64,000 nucleotides of DNA from Lachnospiraceae bacterium NE2001 (GTDB lineage Bacteria; Bacillota; Clostridia; Lachnospirales; Lachnospiraceae), in NCBI GenBank assembly GCA_900110635.1, contig FOEK01000014.1:31458-95457 (forward strand), given 5' to 3'. The position numbers and the translations under genes were made by a program. The notes beneath the pieces are model-generated. The model saw nothing but the letters and a program-made list of their open reading frames with translations. It did not search any database and was not told where the DNA came from. This document shows, piece by piece, positions 52,965-62,375 of this stretch (within the stretch, counting starts at the first letter, position 1; every line of letters starts with the position of its first letter).

Positions 52965-53013
52965 AGTATTGATAAATATCCCCAATTAAAGATTTAGATG
53001 AAAATCTAAGTTT

Positions 53014-53859
53014 TTACTGCTTAATAAGGTGAACATCCAGCTGGTTAAATGGTATCTCTATCCCAGCTTCTATATAAGACTTTAAGATCTGTTCCGTAAC
53101 CGCACGTTTAGCTGCCAGATACCTGTCAACTGGAACCATAGAGAAACCGCCAAGTCTCACACCGTGGTTACTAAGCTCATCCACAAATACAGAGATGGTT
53201 TCTGTAACTACATCAGAATCCTTCTTCATTATTTCTTCCATAATAGACTTTGCCTTGTCCACATCTGAATCATAGGCAATATCTACATTTACGATAAGCG
53301 CACGCTTGCCATCACCCTGTTTATTTATTACTGAATTATTGGTAAGCTGTGAATTAGGAATCTTGATCGTTTCGCCCAGTATTGAACGGATTGTTGTATA
53401 GTATATCTCTATTTCCTCAACGACACCTTCAACATTTACGCTTGATATAACTATGTAGTCCCCCTTCTTGAAAGGCCTAAGTACAAGAAGCAGCACGCCT
53501 CCAGCAAAGTTTGAAAGAGCCCCCTGCATAGCAAGGGAAATACCAACACCTGCGGATGCAATAAGAGCCGCAATAGACGCAACCTCAACTATCTTCAGCT
53601 GAGTTATGATTGTGATGATCACAAAAGTAAGTATACCGTACTTAATGAGATTCAAAACAAAATGACTTGCAATTTGATCAACGCCCCTCTTATCAAGACG
53701 TTTCTCAATAGTACCTATAATCTTCTTCAGTATTTTACTAAGAATAATATACGCAACAAGAGCAAGGAGAATCTTTATTACATAATCAAAAATCCCCACT
53801 CCTTTATTATGAATCCAATCATTTATATCATCTAAAGTAATTACAGTTAAATCTCTCAT
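53014..53859 (-). CDS. MscS-family mechanosensitive channel
   Basis: Small-conductance osmotic release valve. Three membrane segments in the first 120 residues; the pore helix is the Gly/Ala-rich ASAGVGISLAMQGALSNFAGG. The beta domain follows (KKGDYIVISSVNVEGVVEEI, split by a turn) and the C-terminal alpha/beta part ends in IPFNQLDVHLI. The 281 residues match E. coli MscS. It starts three bases from the pepD stop, so the two are co-transcribed. Confidence 0.93.
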   Translation of the reverse strand: MRDLTVITLDDINDWIHNKGVGIFDYVIKILLALVAYIILSKILKKIIGTIEKRLDKRGVDQIASHFVLNLIKYGILTFVIITIITQLKIVEVASIAALIASAGVGISLAMQGALSNFAGGVLLLVLRPFKKGDYIVISSVNVEGVVEEIEIYYTTIRSILGETIKIPNSQLTNNSVINKQGDGKRALIVNVDIAYDSDVDKAKSIMEEIMKKDSDVVTETISVFVDELSNHGVRLGGFSMVPVDRYLAAKRAVTEQILKSYIEAGIEIPFNQLDVHLIKQ

Positions 53860-53861
53860 AG

Positions 53862-55364
53862 TTAACTCCGTGACAACTTTTGGAGAACCTCCAGGATATA
53901 GTCCCAGGTACGGATCACGCTGTCGATATCCAGACGTTCCTTTGGAGTATGGATATCCAGAATATTAGGGCCAAATGATACAGCATCCAGTCCATCGATA
54001 CCGTCAACAAAAAGACCACATTCTACGCCTGCATGAATAGCCTCCACAACCATTTGCTTTCCAAACATCTTTTCATAGGTTGAAGTCATAACACTCCTGA
54101 GTTCTGACTCTTCCTTGTATTCCCAGGCTGGATATTCACCTTCGACCTTAGCATATCCACCTGCTGATCTAGCTATATCACTGATAGTAGTTATAAGCTC
54201 CTGTTTCTCAGTTTCCACACTGCTGCGAACACTGAAGGACATAACTATCTCATTTTCATATGTATTCAGAATACCCAGGTTAAGAGAAGTCTGAACCAAC
54301 CCCTCAATAGATGTACTCATGGCCTGCACACCATAAGGCATAGAGCTAAAGGCCATGATAAATGACAGATTATTTACCTCATCCAGAGCATACAGCTTTT
54401 CAGAAGGATCAAGTTCTGCCATATTTTCCCTGTCAATCGGGTCAAATGTTATCTTAATATCAGGATCTGCCTCGCCGTATTCTGCCAGTATGTCCGCCTC
54501 AATATCCTGAATGATACCTGGAAGCTCCTCGCCTCTCTTTGAAATAACCACAGCTTCACATCTGGTAGCGATAGCATTATCCTTAAGTCCTCCACGAACA
54601 GATACTACGCGAAGGCTGTCGTCAGCAAACAGGATATCTCTAAGAGCAAGTCCCATCAGAATATCAGCATTTGCCCTGCCCTTGTTTATCTCAACTCCGG
54701 AGTGTCCGCCCACAAGTCCAGAGATGGTAATCCTATATCTTTCGCCCTGTGTACCTCTTCTTAGTACAGGAAAATGTAACTCAGCAGTTGCTCCTCCAGC
54801 ACAGGAAACCAGAAGATGTCCCTCGTCCTCTGAATCAATATTCAGAAGCTTCTTTCCCTTCATTCTGCTCTTATCAAGAGCAACAGCACCCAGCATTCCT
54901 ATTTCTTCATCTACAGTAAATACACATTCAAGTGGTGGATGCATAATATCATCACTATCAAGTAACGCAAGCATATAAGCTACTGCTATACCATCATCTC
55001 CACCAAGGGTAGTCCCCTCAGCTTTTATGTATCCATCTTCAATATAGAGTCTAAGACCCTCACAGGAAAAATCAAAATCAGAATCATCCGTCTTTTCACA
55101 TACCATATCCAGATGTCCCTGAAGAATAACCGGAGTATTATCTATAATACCAGTTATATCTTTATTACCTGTTCCATCACAGGCCGGTTTATAAACTATC
55201 ACATTGTTATGATCATCCTGATAGTATTCTAAACCCTTTCGCTTAGCAATACTCACAACATAATCACTTATTAGCTTTGTATTACGGGAACCGTGTGGTA
55301 TAGCACACAGCTCTTCAAAAAAATAAAATACTTTAGTAGGTTGTAAAGAATCTAGTACGCTCAT
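53862..55364 (-). CDS. pepD: Aminoacyl-histidine dipeptidase PepD (M20/M25)
   Basis: Zinc dipeptidase releasing His from dipeptides such as carnosine analogues. Metal and catalytic blocks: LQGHLDMVCEKT, TTLGGDDGIAVAY, TVDEEIGMLGAVAL and NIDSEDEGHLLVSCAGG, with the final HAGVECGLF. The 500 residues agree with the PepD family. No signal peptide. It sits between a patatin and an MscS gene; the neighbours do not sharpen its role. Confidence 0.94.
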   Translation of the reverse strand: MSVLDSLQPTKVFYFFEELCAIPHGSRNTKLISDYVVSIAKRKGLEYYQDDHNNVIVYKPACDGTGNKDITGIIDNTPVILQGHLDMVCEKTDDSDFDFSCEGLRLYIEDGYIKAEGTTLGGDDGIAVAYMLALLDSDDIMHPPLECVFTVDEEIGMLGAVALDKSRMKGKKLLNIDSEDEGHLLVSCAGGATAELHFPVLRRGTQGERYRITISGLVGGHSGVEINKGRANADILMGLALRDILFADDSLRVVSVRGGLKDNAIATRCEAVVISKRGEELPGIIQDIEADILAEYGEADPDIKITFDPIDRENMAELDPSEKLYALDEVNNLSFIMAFSSMPYGVQAMSTSIEGLVQTSLNLGILNTYENEIVMSFSVRSSVETEKQELITTISDIARSAGGYAKVEGEYPAWEYKEESELRSVMTSTYEKMFGKQMVVEAIHAGVECGLFVDGIDGLDAVSFGPNILDIHTPKERLDIDSVIRTWDYILEVLQKLSRS

Positions 55365-55397
55365 ATTTCATCCTTATTTATAGTTTTTATCAGCTTA

Positions 55398-56429
55398 TCA
55401 GATATCATACTTCTTAAGTGACTCTTCAAGCTTGCTTATATAATCAAGATTACGATTCACACTGTTATTCAGTGAATTATATTTGTTATCGTAGATCTGC
55501 TTACTCTTAGCAGCTTCAAAATCCAGTCTGGCCAGACTATCCTGAATAGCAATATAAGACTCATCCTTCTCAAAAAGAGTCTTGATATATCTCTTGCCTT
55601 CAAGCTCAGCATAATATTTCTTAACTGCTTTATCCTGCTTATCAAAGTTAAGAGTGCCGCTGACGAGCTTGCCCAGATCCACGCTTGGAACAATATCAAT
55701 TATTTCGGCGTCCTCAAACTCAGCCTGATTTATTGCACTTTTAGTTCCCAGCTCAATTACAATAAAACGACGGATACCAAGATCATATAATGGACGTATC
55801 GGCGTATTGTCCTTCAGGCCGCCATCCACATAGAGACTGCCGTCCACATCGACTGGTGCATATATAACAGGCAAAGCACTGGTAGCAAGTATTGCCTGCT
55901 TCACAAAATCGCGGGACTTGTTATTCAGGTAAAAATATTCAGCCGTAAAGTCTTTATAGGTCTCCTCAGTAGACATAGTCCACAGCAGATTCATTTCCTC
56001 CTCTGAAATGATATCGCTGGTGTTGATCGTCGAAGGACACTTGGCACCTGTGATATAGAGATCTATAGATTTTTCCAGAAGCTCATATGTCAGATATTTA
56101 TCGATAAGCCGCTTGGTTTCATTTCTGGAAAATCTCTTTTCACCAGCTCGAATAGCATCCTCATCTATATCAAATAGAACTCCAAAATCCATATCATCCC
56201 AGGCTTCCTCCATCTGTGCGATGGCACGCTCTACCCCGCCTTCAGAGAGGCCTTCAGCAAAAAGTACAGCATTTATACCACCAATTGAAGAACCCGATAC
56301 AGCAACAATATCCTGAAGGAGTCCAGCCTCAGCAAGAGACTTAAGAATACCCACCTGATATATGCCTTTGCCACCACCACCTGCAAGAACAAGTCCGGTG
56401 CCTGTCTTTAATTCATTTATATCCCCCAT
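55398..56429 (-). CDS. Patatin-like phospholipase
   Basis: Serine lipid acyl hydrolase. The oxyanion loop GGGGKG is at 17-22, the nucleophile Ser48 in GSSIG and the catalytic Asp202 in DGG. The 343 residues include a C-terminal helical part (about 255-343) of unknown use. No signal or membrane segment, so it likely acts on inner membrane lipids from the cytosol. A run of six C precedes the start region (GGGGGG on the coding strand), which serves as ribosome site. Confidence 0.9.
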   Translation of the reverse strand: MGDINELKTGTGLVLAGGGGKGIYQVGILKSLAEAGLLQDIVAVSGSSIGGINAVLFAEGLSEGGVERAIAQMEEAWDDMDFGVLFDIDEDAIRAGEKRFSRNETKRLIDKYLTYELLEKSIDLYITGAKCPSTINTSDIISEEEMNLLWTMSTEETYKDFTAEYFYLNNKSRDFVKQAILATSALPVIYAPVDVDGSLYVDGGLKDNTPIRPLYDLGIRRFIVIELGTKSAINQAEFEDAEIIDIVPSVDLGKLVSGTLNFDKQDKAVKKYYAELEGKRYIKTLFEKDESYIAIQDSLARLDFEAAKSKQIYDNKYNSLNNSVNRNLDYISKLEESLKKYDI

Positions 56430-56481
56430 ATTTACCCCCCTAAATATGACAAAATATACCCTGTTTTCAATCTGTCACGTT

Positions 56482-57336
56482 TTATTTTTCAAGATATTTC
56501 TTATTCTTGATGAAGTCGATGATGTCGAAATCGGATGATGTATCGCTGACAAAGAGTGTTCCTACATCTTCACCATTCATCAGGTCGTAGATTATCTCCA
56601 TATTTGTTGATTCAAGAATTGCAGTATCAGCACCAGCATGGCTGGCAATCTGAGCAGCAGCAATCTTAGTAAACATACCACCTGTACCATATCTGGTTAC
56701 AGTGCCCTTAGCCATTTCCTTAAGAGAATCATCTATCTTCTCGATAACTGAGATACGCTTAGCGTGCTTATTCTTACGTGGATCATCTGTATAGAAACCA
56801 TCAATATCAGTAAGCAGAATAAGCAGGTCCGCACCTATCAGTGTTGATACGATAGCTGACAGAGTATCGTTATCACCGAATTCGATCTCGTCTGTTGCCA
56901 CGGTATCATTTTCATTTACTATAGGAATAATATCCAGATCAAGAAGCTGCTTCAAAGTATTCTGGGCATTAATACGACGCTCATCAGATGTAATAACATC
57001 AAATGTTAATAATACCTGTGCCGCTTTATTGTTATACTCCATAAAAAGCTTCTGATATAGCATCATCAGCTCGCCCTGTCCAAGAGCTGCACATGCCTGG
57101 ATCATAGAAAGAACCTCAGGACGCTTGTTAAGTCCAAGGATTCTTCGGCCAACGGATACTGCACCTGAAGATACAAGTACCACGTCTTTACCCTGATTCT
57201 TGATATCGCTGATAAGACGTATCATTTTCTCAATCTTTACAAAGTCAAGCTCGCCAGTTTCCTGATGCACCAGGGAGGATGAACCAACCTTGATAACTAT
57301 ACGTTGTTTGTCTTTTAGTGTTTCTCTTATATTCAT
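56482..57336 (-). CDS. proB: Glutamate 5-kinase, short form without PUA domain
   Basis: First step of proline synthesis. The amino acid kinase fold is complete: VIKVGSSSLV at the N-terminus, VSSGAVSVGRR, NENDTVATDEIEFGDNDTLSA and GTGGMFTKIAAA. At 284 residues it lacks the C-terminal PUA domain of the 367-residue E. coli enzyme, as in several Gram-positives. proA and proC are not in the window. It lies 12 bases downstream of a FAD oxidoreductase gene in the same direction. Confidence 0.95.
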   Translation of the reverse strand: MNIRETLKDKQRIVIKVGSSSLVHQETGELDFVKIEKMIRLISDIKNQGKDVVLVSSGAVSVGRRILGLNKRPEVLSMIQACAALGQGELMMLYQKLFMEYNNKAAQVLLTFDVITSDERRINAQNTLKQLLDLDIIPIVNENDTVATDEIEFGDNDTLSAIVSTLIGADLLILLTDIDGFYTDDPRKNKHAKRISVIEKIDDSLKEMAKGTVTRYGTGGMFTKIAAAQIASHAGADTAILESTNMEIIYDLMNGEDVGTLFVSDTSSDFDIIDFIKNKKYLEK

Positions 57337-57348
57337 AATCTTTTTCCT

Positions 57349-59196
57349 CTATAAATATTTTGCAGTTTCGTAAGCTTTATAACATTCAATAAGGTCATTT
57401 ATCAGGAATTCACTTATAGCTTCAGCAGCCTTGATACCGTCTGCAGCGGCTGAGGTGATGCCGCCTGCGTATCCAGCGCCTTCGCCTGTGGGGACGATTC
57501 CCGGAAAACCTTCTGCCATCATTGTATCTCTATCTCTTAGAAGCCTTACCGGAGAACTGGTTCTCGACTCAACGGCTGTAACAACCACGTCGTCACCATC
57601 GAATCCTTCAATCTTTCGTCCAAAATCCTCCATTGCTTCCAGGATTGCATCTACCATAAAATGTGGAAGTACCTGACGTAGATCAGCAAAGTTCCATCTG
57701 CCTTTAATAGCGGGCTCTATGCTTCCAAGATGTTCGGACATCCGCCCTTCTTTAAAATCGCCATACAGCTGTAATGGGATAAAATGGTTTCCTGCTTCGT
57801 AAGCAGCCCTTTCAATTCTCATCTGCATAAGACATCCACGAAGCTCTTTGTCATAGATTGGACGAACATCGTCATATTTATTATCATCCAGATCATCAGG
57901 TATATCCTGGTCAAATAGAAAATCCTCGGGGTTAATGCTGACTACAATAGCCGAGTTTGAATTAGTTCCTGAACGTCCGCTATAACTCATACCATTTATT
58001 ACAACTGTATCTGGTTCAGACGAAGAATTAACTACATAACCACCCGGACACATACAGAAGGAGAAAACATTTCTAGAAGGCTTATCCTCATCCTGATCAG
58101 TGTGATAAACCAGTTTATAATCTGCTGTAGGAAGAGTGTCGCCATAACGTTGTTTATAATCCTTACCGTACATGGCTTCATTTATCATTTCAGCCTTATG
58201 CTCTACCCTGACGCCCATGGCAAAGGGCTTAGGTTCCATAGCAACACCTTTGGACTTGAGCATTATCAGAGTGTCTCTGGCACTATGACCTGTAGCGATA
58301 ATAACACTATGAGTCTTTATCTTAAACATTTCAGATTCATCAGATATTTCATCAAGATTATAGCTAACCTTCTCAAATGTGAGCTCATACAAAGGTAGCT
58401 CAGTTTCAAAACCAAATATCTTTCCACCCAGATCTGGATCTTTCTGATAATCAATCTCAGGTTCTATATCAACAAGCTTACAGCCAAAATGAACCTCTCC
58501 TCCAAGTCTGACGATATCCTCACGCATATTACGTAATACTTCTCGAAGAACATCAGTGCCAATATGTGGCTTTGCCTTATAAGTTATGGCATTATCTGCG
58601 CCGTAATGAGAAAATGTATCAAGAACCTCTTTAAAATATCCGCTTTTATCTTTGTTACCAGTATTAAGCTTGCCATCAGAAAAGGTACCTGCACCGCCTT
58701 CGCCAAAGCAGACATTTGAATTCTTATCTAAGTTACCTTTTTCCCAAAATGTATCAACAGAAAGAGTTCTCTCTTCTACCGGAAGTCCTCTTTCATATAC
58801 AATAGGTTTAAAACCGGCACGAGCAAGTTTGATTGCAGCGTTATACCCTGCAGGACCAGAACCAATAATTACAGGTCTGTACTCAGGAACATCTGATAAG
58901 AAATCGCGAACATCGGTATTTAAAATATGAGGAAAAGTATAAAACTCCTCTTTTGTTAACATAATATTTTTATTGTAACCTTTACCGTTAACTCGCTTAT
59001 ATAACGCTTCCTCATCACCAACAAAAACACCAACTGCAAGGTTGTAATGAATCTTGTCGTGGTGTCTTGAATCAAGAGACTCTTTAAGAATCTTTATGGA
59101 ATCAATATCCTTAGTTTTAAGGATTGATTCAACTGCTTCTCTCAGGTCCTTCTCATTATAATCTGTATTCAGTTTAATATTTCGAATATGTATCAT
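57349..59196 (-). CDS. COG2509-type FAD-dependent dehydrogenase
   Basis: A 615-residue flavoprotein of the uncharacterised FAD-dependent dehydrogenase group. The N-terminal about 95 residues form a ferredoxin-like domain; the FAD-binding loop is IIGSGPAGYNAAIKLARAG near 110, preceded by PVI. Later motifs: CFGEGGAGTFSDGKLNTG, IIATGHSARDT, FCMCPGGYVVNSSSE and GEGAGYAGGITSAAADG. The substrate is not known. A second flavoprotein of the HI0933 class lies directly upstream, separated by a hairpin. Confidence 0.88.
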   Translation of the reverse strand: MIHIRNIKLNTDYNEKDLREAVESILKTKDIDSIKILKESLDSRHHDKIHYNLAVGVFVGDEEALYKRVNGKGYNKNIMLTKEEFYTFPHILNTDVRDFLSDVPEYRPVIIGSGPAGYNAAIKLARAGFKPIVYERGLPVEERTLSVDTFWEKGNLDKNSNVCFGEGGAGTFSDGKLNTGNKDKSGYFKEVLDTFSHYGADNAITYKAKPHIGTDVLREVLRNMREDIVRLGGEVHFGCKLVDIEPEIDYQKDPDLGGKIFGFETELPLYELTFEKVSYNLDEISDESEMFKIKTHSVIIATGHSARDTLIMLKSKGVAMEPKPFAMGVRVEHKAEMINEAMYGKDYKQRYGDTLPTADYKLVYHTDQDEDKPSRNVFSFCMCPGGYVVNSSSEPDTVVINGMSYSGRSGTNSNSAIVVSINPEDFLFDQDIPDDLDDNKYDDVRPIYDKELRGCLMQMRIERAAYEAGNHFIPLQLYGDFKEGRMSEHLGSIEPAIKGRWNFADLRQVLPHFMVDAILEAMEDFGRKIEGFDGDDVVVTAVESRTSSPVRLLRDRDTMMAEGFPGIVPTGEGAGYAGGITSAAADGIKAAEAISEFLINDLIECYKAYETAKYL

Positions 59197-59204
59197 TTAT
59201 AAAC

Positions 59205-59272
59205 CCACAAGACAGGGGACGGTTCTCTGTCCGATTTTTAAGACAGAGAAACGTCCCCTGTCTTTTTTTTAT
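59205..59272. terminator. Long hairpin between the two flavoprotein genes
   Basis: AGACAGGGGACG and TTCTCTGTC pair with GACAGAGAA and CGTCCCCTGTCT in a stem of about 22 pairs with one mismatch. The T-run (59264 onward) lies on the plus-strand side, opposite to both flanking genes, so on the expected minus-strand transcript it is a hairpin preceded, not followed, by the homopolymer. It resembles the GGGGACG repeats elsewhere in the window. Confidence 0.65.
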
Positions 59273-60588
59273 TAACGAAAGATATTGTTGCCAGCCAGGT
59301 AGCCGGTTATGAAAGCGTAGGTCAGGTTGTAGCCGCCACACTTTCCTATAACATCGGTCGATTCGCCAGTCGCACAAATATTTGATCCAAGCGTTACGGC
59401 AGGAAGTATAGTCATATTATAAGGATCTATATATTTGGTAAGAATACCGCCAATAGATGCCTGCGAATCTTCAAGCCCAGCTCTTCCGCGTATACTGAGA
59501 CGCCACTCGGTCATCTCCTGATATATGCCACGTATACCAGTTTCAGTAACATCTTTAAGTGTCAGGATCAATTCCTGATTACCATAGAACTTCTTCATCA
59601 TATAAGCGCCCAGCTTGTCATTTACATAACCATTCAGAAATAAGTCCAGACGTCTATCAGGAAAGCTCTGTTTCATCTTATTGAAGCTGTCTGCAAAGCT
59701 ATCCTCATCTATTTTCGGCAACAGATTAACTATCACATCTGCTCCCGGCTTCATATAATAGGACATATTAAATGTCACTATGCCGCTAATTCCTTCAGCA
59801 CTTAACTGAATCTCTCCAACCTCAGTATGACCATCAACTTTAAGTCTAGCTTTAGTTCTGACTCCCTCAAGACTGCTGAGATCTTCTGTTACATATACTG
59901 GGCAGAGACCACTGGAATATTCAACAAATGGGATTCTAAGACTGTTAAACAGCCTGTATGTATCATCAGCAGTTGCAGACCCAAGAGTCTTCTTGGAAAG
60001 GCCGCCAGTTGCAACGATAATACCCTTAGCCAGAATATATCCCTCTATCTCCTCGTCGTCGTGTCGGGTTGTTACATTTATCTTATATATTCCCTGATTA
60101 TCGAGGATATCATCTGTTATATGACTGGTAAATGTAAGCATCTCATCTACACTTACCTTATTAACCGAAGTACACAGCGACTTATAAAGGAATCTTGTGC
60201 CGTAGCTGGAAGCCGCATCCACAAGAGCCCACACAACGCTGGAGGCCTGTAGACTTGATGGATAAAAGTATCCATCCTTATTGATTGTCTGTATGCCAAG
60301 CCTTCTCATGTAGTCGATAACAAAGCTACGTGGTCTCAGGTCCGTAAACCTGTAAAGCTTCTCAAAAACATTATCCACAAACTCATTTCCATAGTAGGTA
60401 TCCTCCTCCCATGTATCATTTGTGAGATTGCAGCGACCATTTCCCGTCGCATAAAGCTTCCGACCAGCCTTTTTATTCTTATCCACAACTACGCAAGAAA
60501 GCCCCCTACGGGAGCTTTCGATTGCGGCCACAAGTCCTGATGCACCTGCGCCAATTATACAAATGTCATATATCTTATTATCATTCAT
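59272..60588 (-). CDS. HI0933/BaiN-type NAD(P)/FAD-dependent oxidoreductase
   Basis: Flavoprotein of the HI0933 (YhiN) family; one member, BaiN, reduces bile acid intermediates, but most have no known substrate. FAD loop IIGAGASGLVAAIESSRRG at about 11-29, then GRKLYATGNGRCNLTN, IVATGGLSKKTLGS and the C-terminal GECTDVIG-like ATGESTDVIGKCGGYNLTYA. The 438 residues are normal. It starts 23 bases from the DUF3048 lipoprotein stop. There is no evidence for bile acid genes around it. Confidence 0.9.
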   Translation of the reverse strand: MNDNKIYDICIIGAGASGLVAAIESSRRGLSCVVVDKNKKAGRKLYATGNGRCNLTNDTWEEDTYYGNEFVDNVFEKLYRFTDLRPRSFVIDYMRRLGIQTINKDGYFYPSSLQASSVVWALVDAASSYGTRFLYKSLCTSVNKVSVDEMLTFTSHITDDILDNQGIYKINVTTRHDDEEIEGYILAKGIIVATGGLSKKTLGSATADDTYRLFNSLRIPFVEYSSGLCPVYVTEDLSSLEGVRTKARLKVDGHTEVGEIQLSAEGISGIVTFNMSYYMKPGADVIVNLLPKIDEDSFADSFNKMKQSFPDRRLDLFLNGYVNDKLGAYMMKKFYGNQELILTLKDVTETGIRGIYQEMTEWRLSIRGRAGLEDSQASIGGILTKYIDPYNMTILPAVTLGSNICATGESTDVIGKCGGYNLTYAFITGYLAGNNIFR

Positions 60589-60611
60589 AAGACTATTCTT
60601 TCAAAAGAATC

Positions 60612-61796
60612 TTACTCGTAAGCAACGCTATCCTTGTTTGTGTCAGGGAACAGTGTGATGTATGTCTTTCCAGGATTAAGTCTAAGCTCTTCTCCATCCT
60701 TTGTATAGAACTTTGTTACACCATAATCTGAACAAGCGCCGCCTCTTTCAGCCTCCTGGCCGAAGATTTCTTCCATATAAGCAAATGAATACTTACCTGA
60801 CTTCTTCCATGTAATAGGAATAACCTTACCATTTGTTACATAGAGACCTTCACCAGATCCAACATCATCAATGTACTTACTTCCAACCTCATCACCAAGG
60901 ATGTAGTGTGGACAGAACTCATAGATGACATTCTTAAATGCTATCTGATTACCAGAGTTCTCATCATACTGAACATCACCGTATGTATACTTCTTGTAAA
61001 GCTTTGACTCTTCATCATATACGAAGTATGGTCTAGACTCGATATCACTATTGATAGAAATCTTGTTGCAGGCTGTTCCATCCTCAAGATCCTTATCAGA
61101 AACGTTGAACTGGAACATGCTCTTATATTCCTTACACTTATCAAAGTCGAAGCCCTTGTCAGACATACCCTGAAGAATCTTCTCACCAGATGTATAACCT
61201 GTAAACTCTGAACCATAACCAGGTCTTGAAACACGGAATCCATAAGCTGATGACTCTGTATTGAGGTTCATATCATCAAGGTCTGTAATAAGAGGCATCT
61301 CCTTCATAGCCCAGATACCGCCCCAGTGAACGAGAACAGCATCATACTCAAGAGCCTTACGATCGAAGTTAACACGTGTACTTCTTACAGGTCCTATCTT
61401 ATCAACAGTCTTAAGTGTCTCCTGATTGAAGATACAGAGAAGACGTGATATACCACCTTCCTCAAGCATCTCATAGATAATGTCAGCATTTTCTACACCA
61501 GACTGTGGAAGTCCAAGATTGTTATTAACAACCATGATGGCTACATATCTCTGCTTATCAGCTTCAGGATCTATCCACTCACCATTCAGGTCGCTGAGAA
61601 CCTTACCATCCTTCATCATTGTGACATCTGTGTCAGAATTGATCATAGATGAATCTGTAAGCTCTACTGCATAGAACTCAGTATCAGAGATGGATGTGAT
61701 ATCCTCTACTGCTTCATCGTCCTTCTTGCCGCATCCTGTAAATGCAGACAGAAGCATTACTACTGAAAGTGCACCAGCAAGTAATTTCTTATTCAT
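60612..61796 (-). CDS. DUF3048 lipoprotein (YerB family)
   Basis: An exported lipoprotein of unknown function. The N-terminus has Lys residues, a hydrophobic stretch and a lipobox ending in FTGC (Cys22), followed by an acidic linker. The mature part contains the DUF3048 pattern: VMVVNNNLGLPQSGVENADI (read as two pieces), EGGISRLLCIF, GPVRSTRVNF and GGACSDYGVTKFYTKDG. The 394 residues are typical. It overlaps ybeY by eight bases. Maturation would need LspA, encoded at 29.2 kb. Confidence 0.92.
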   Translation of the reverse strand: MNKKLLAGALSVVMLLSAFTGCGKKDDEAVEDITSISDTEFYAVELTDSSMINSDTDVTMMKDGKVLSDLNGEWIDPEADKQRYVAIMVVNNNLGLPQSGVENADIIYEMLEEGGISRLLCIFNQETLKTVDKIGPVRSTRVNFDRKALEYDAVLVHWGGIWAMKEMPLITDLDDMNLNTESSAYGFRVSRPGYGSEFTGYTSGEKILQGMSDKGFDFDKCKEYKSMFQFNVSDKDLEDGTACNKISINSDIESRPYFVYDEESKLYKKYTYGDVQYDENSGNQIAFKNVIYEFCPHYILGDEVGSKYIDDVGSGEGLYVTNGKVIPITWKKSGKYSFAYMEEIFGQEAERGGACSDYGVTKFYTKDGEELRLNPGKTYITLFPDTNKDSVAYE

Positions 61797-62295
61797 AGTC
61801 TCTAGTATATCCTTTCATTTTTAAGATTTCTTCCTGCAGCTCTTCCATAACCAATCTGTCTTTTTCCTCCATATGATCATATCCAAACAGATGCAGCATG
61901 CTATGAGCTGTAAGAAATGCTATCTCTCTCTTTGCGCTATGTCCGTACTCGATAGCCTGTGACTCTACCTTATCAAGAGATATTACTATATCTCCAAGAA
62001 GCAGTTCCTTAGTCTCGGGGTTGAAATAATCCTGTGGATATTTCTCGACATAGGATAGATCACCTGGCTTATCAAAATCCAGCATAGGAAATGAGAGTAC
62101 ATCAGTGGGGCTGTCTATACCACGTTCTGACAGATTAATGTCGTGCATTTCATCATTATCAACCAGAGTGACTGAAACCTCGCACTCATGGGGACATTTC
62201 AGATACTCTATAGAAGCATCAATAATGTCCATGATAATGGAGTCATACACCTCAGGATAATCAATATCAGATTCGTTAGTAATAATGATACTCAT
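61789..62295 (-). CDS. ybeY: Endoribonuclease YbeY (rRNA maturation factor)
   Basis: Zinc-dependent RNase involved in 16S rRNA 3' end processing and ribosome quality control. The metal motif is HSMLHLFGYDH (His131, His135, His141); SPTDVLSFP and LGDIVISLD are further family signatures. The 168 residues are full length. Its position after phoH follows the usual Firmicute order phoH-ybeY, though dgkA and era, the common next genes, are replaced here by a DUF3048 lipoprotein. Confidence 0.96.
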   Translation of the reverse strand: MSIIITNESDIDYPEVYDSIIMDIIDASIEYLKCPHECEVSVTLVDNDEMHDINLSERGIDSPTDVLSFPMLDFDKPGDLSYVEKYPQDYFNPETKELLLGDIVISLDKVESQAIEYGHSAKREIAFLTAHSMLHLFGYDHMEEKDRLVMEELQEEILKMKGYTRDYE

Positions 62296-62375
62296 ATTAT
62301 TTCCTCACTAAATGAGTATTTTACCATAATATAGTGTTAGTGTCAAAAAACAGTCACATTTATTTGTGTTTTAAA

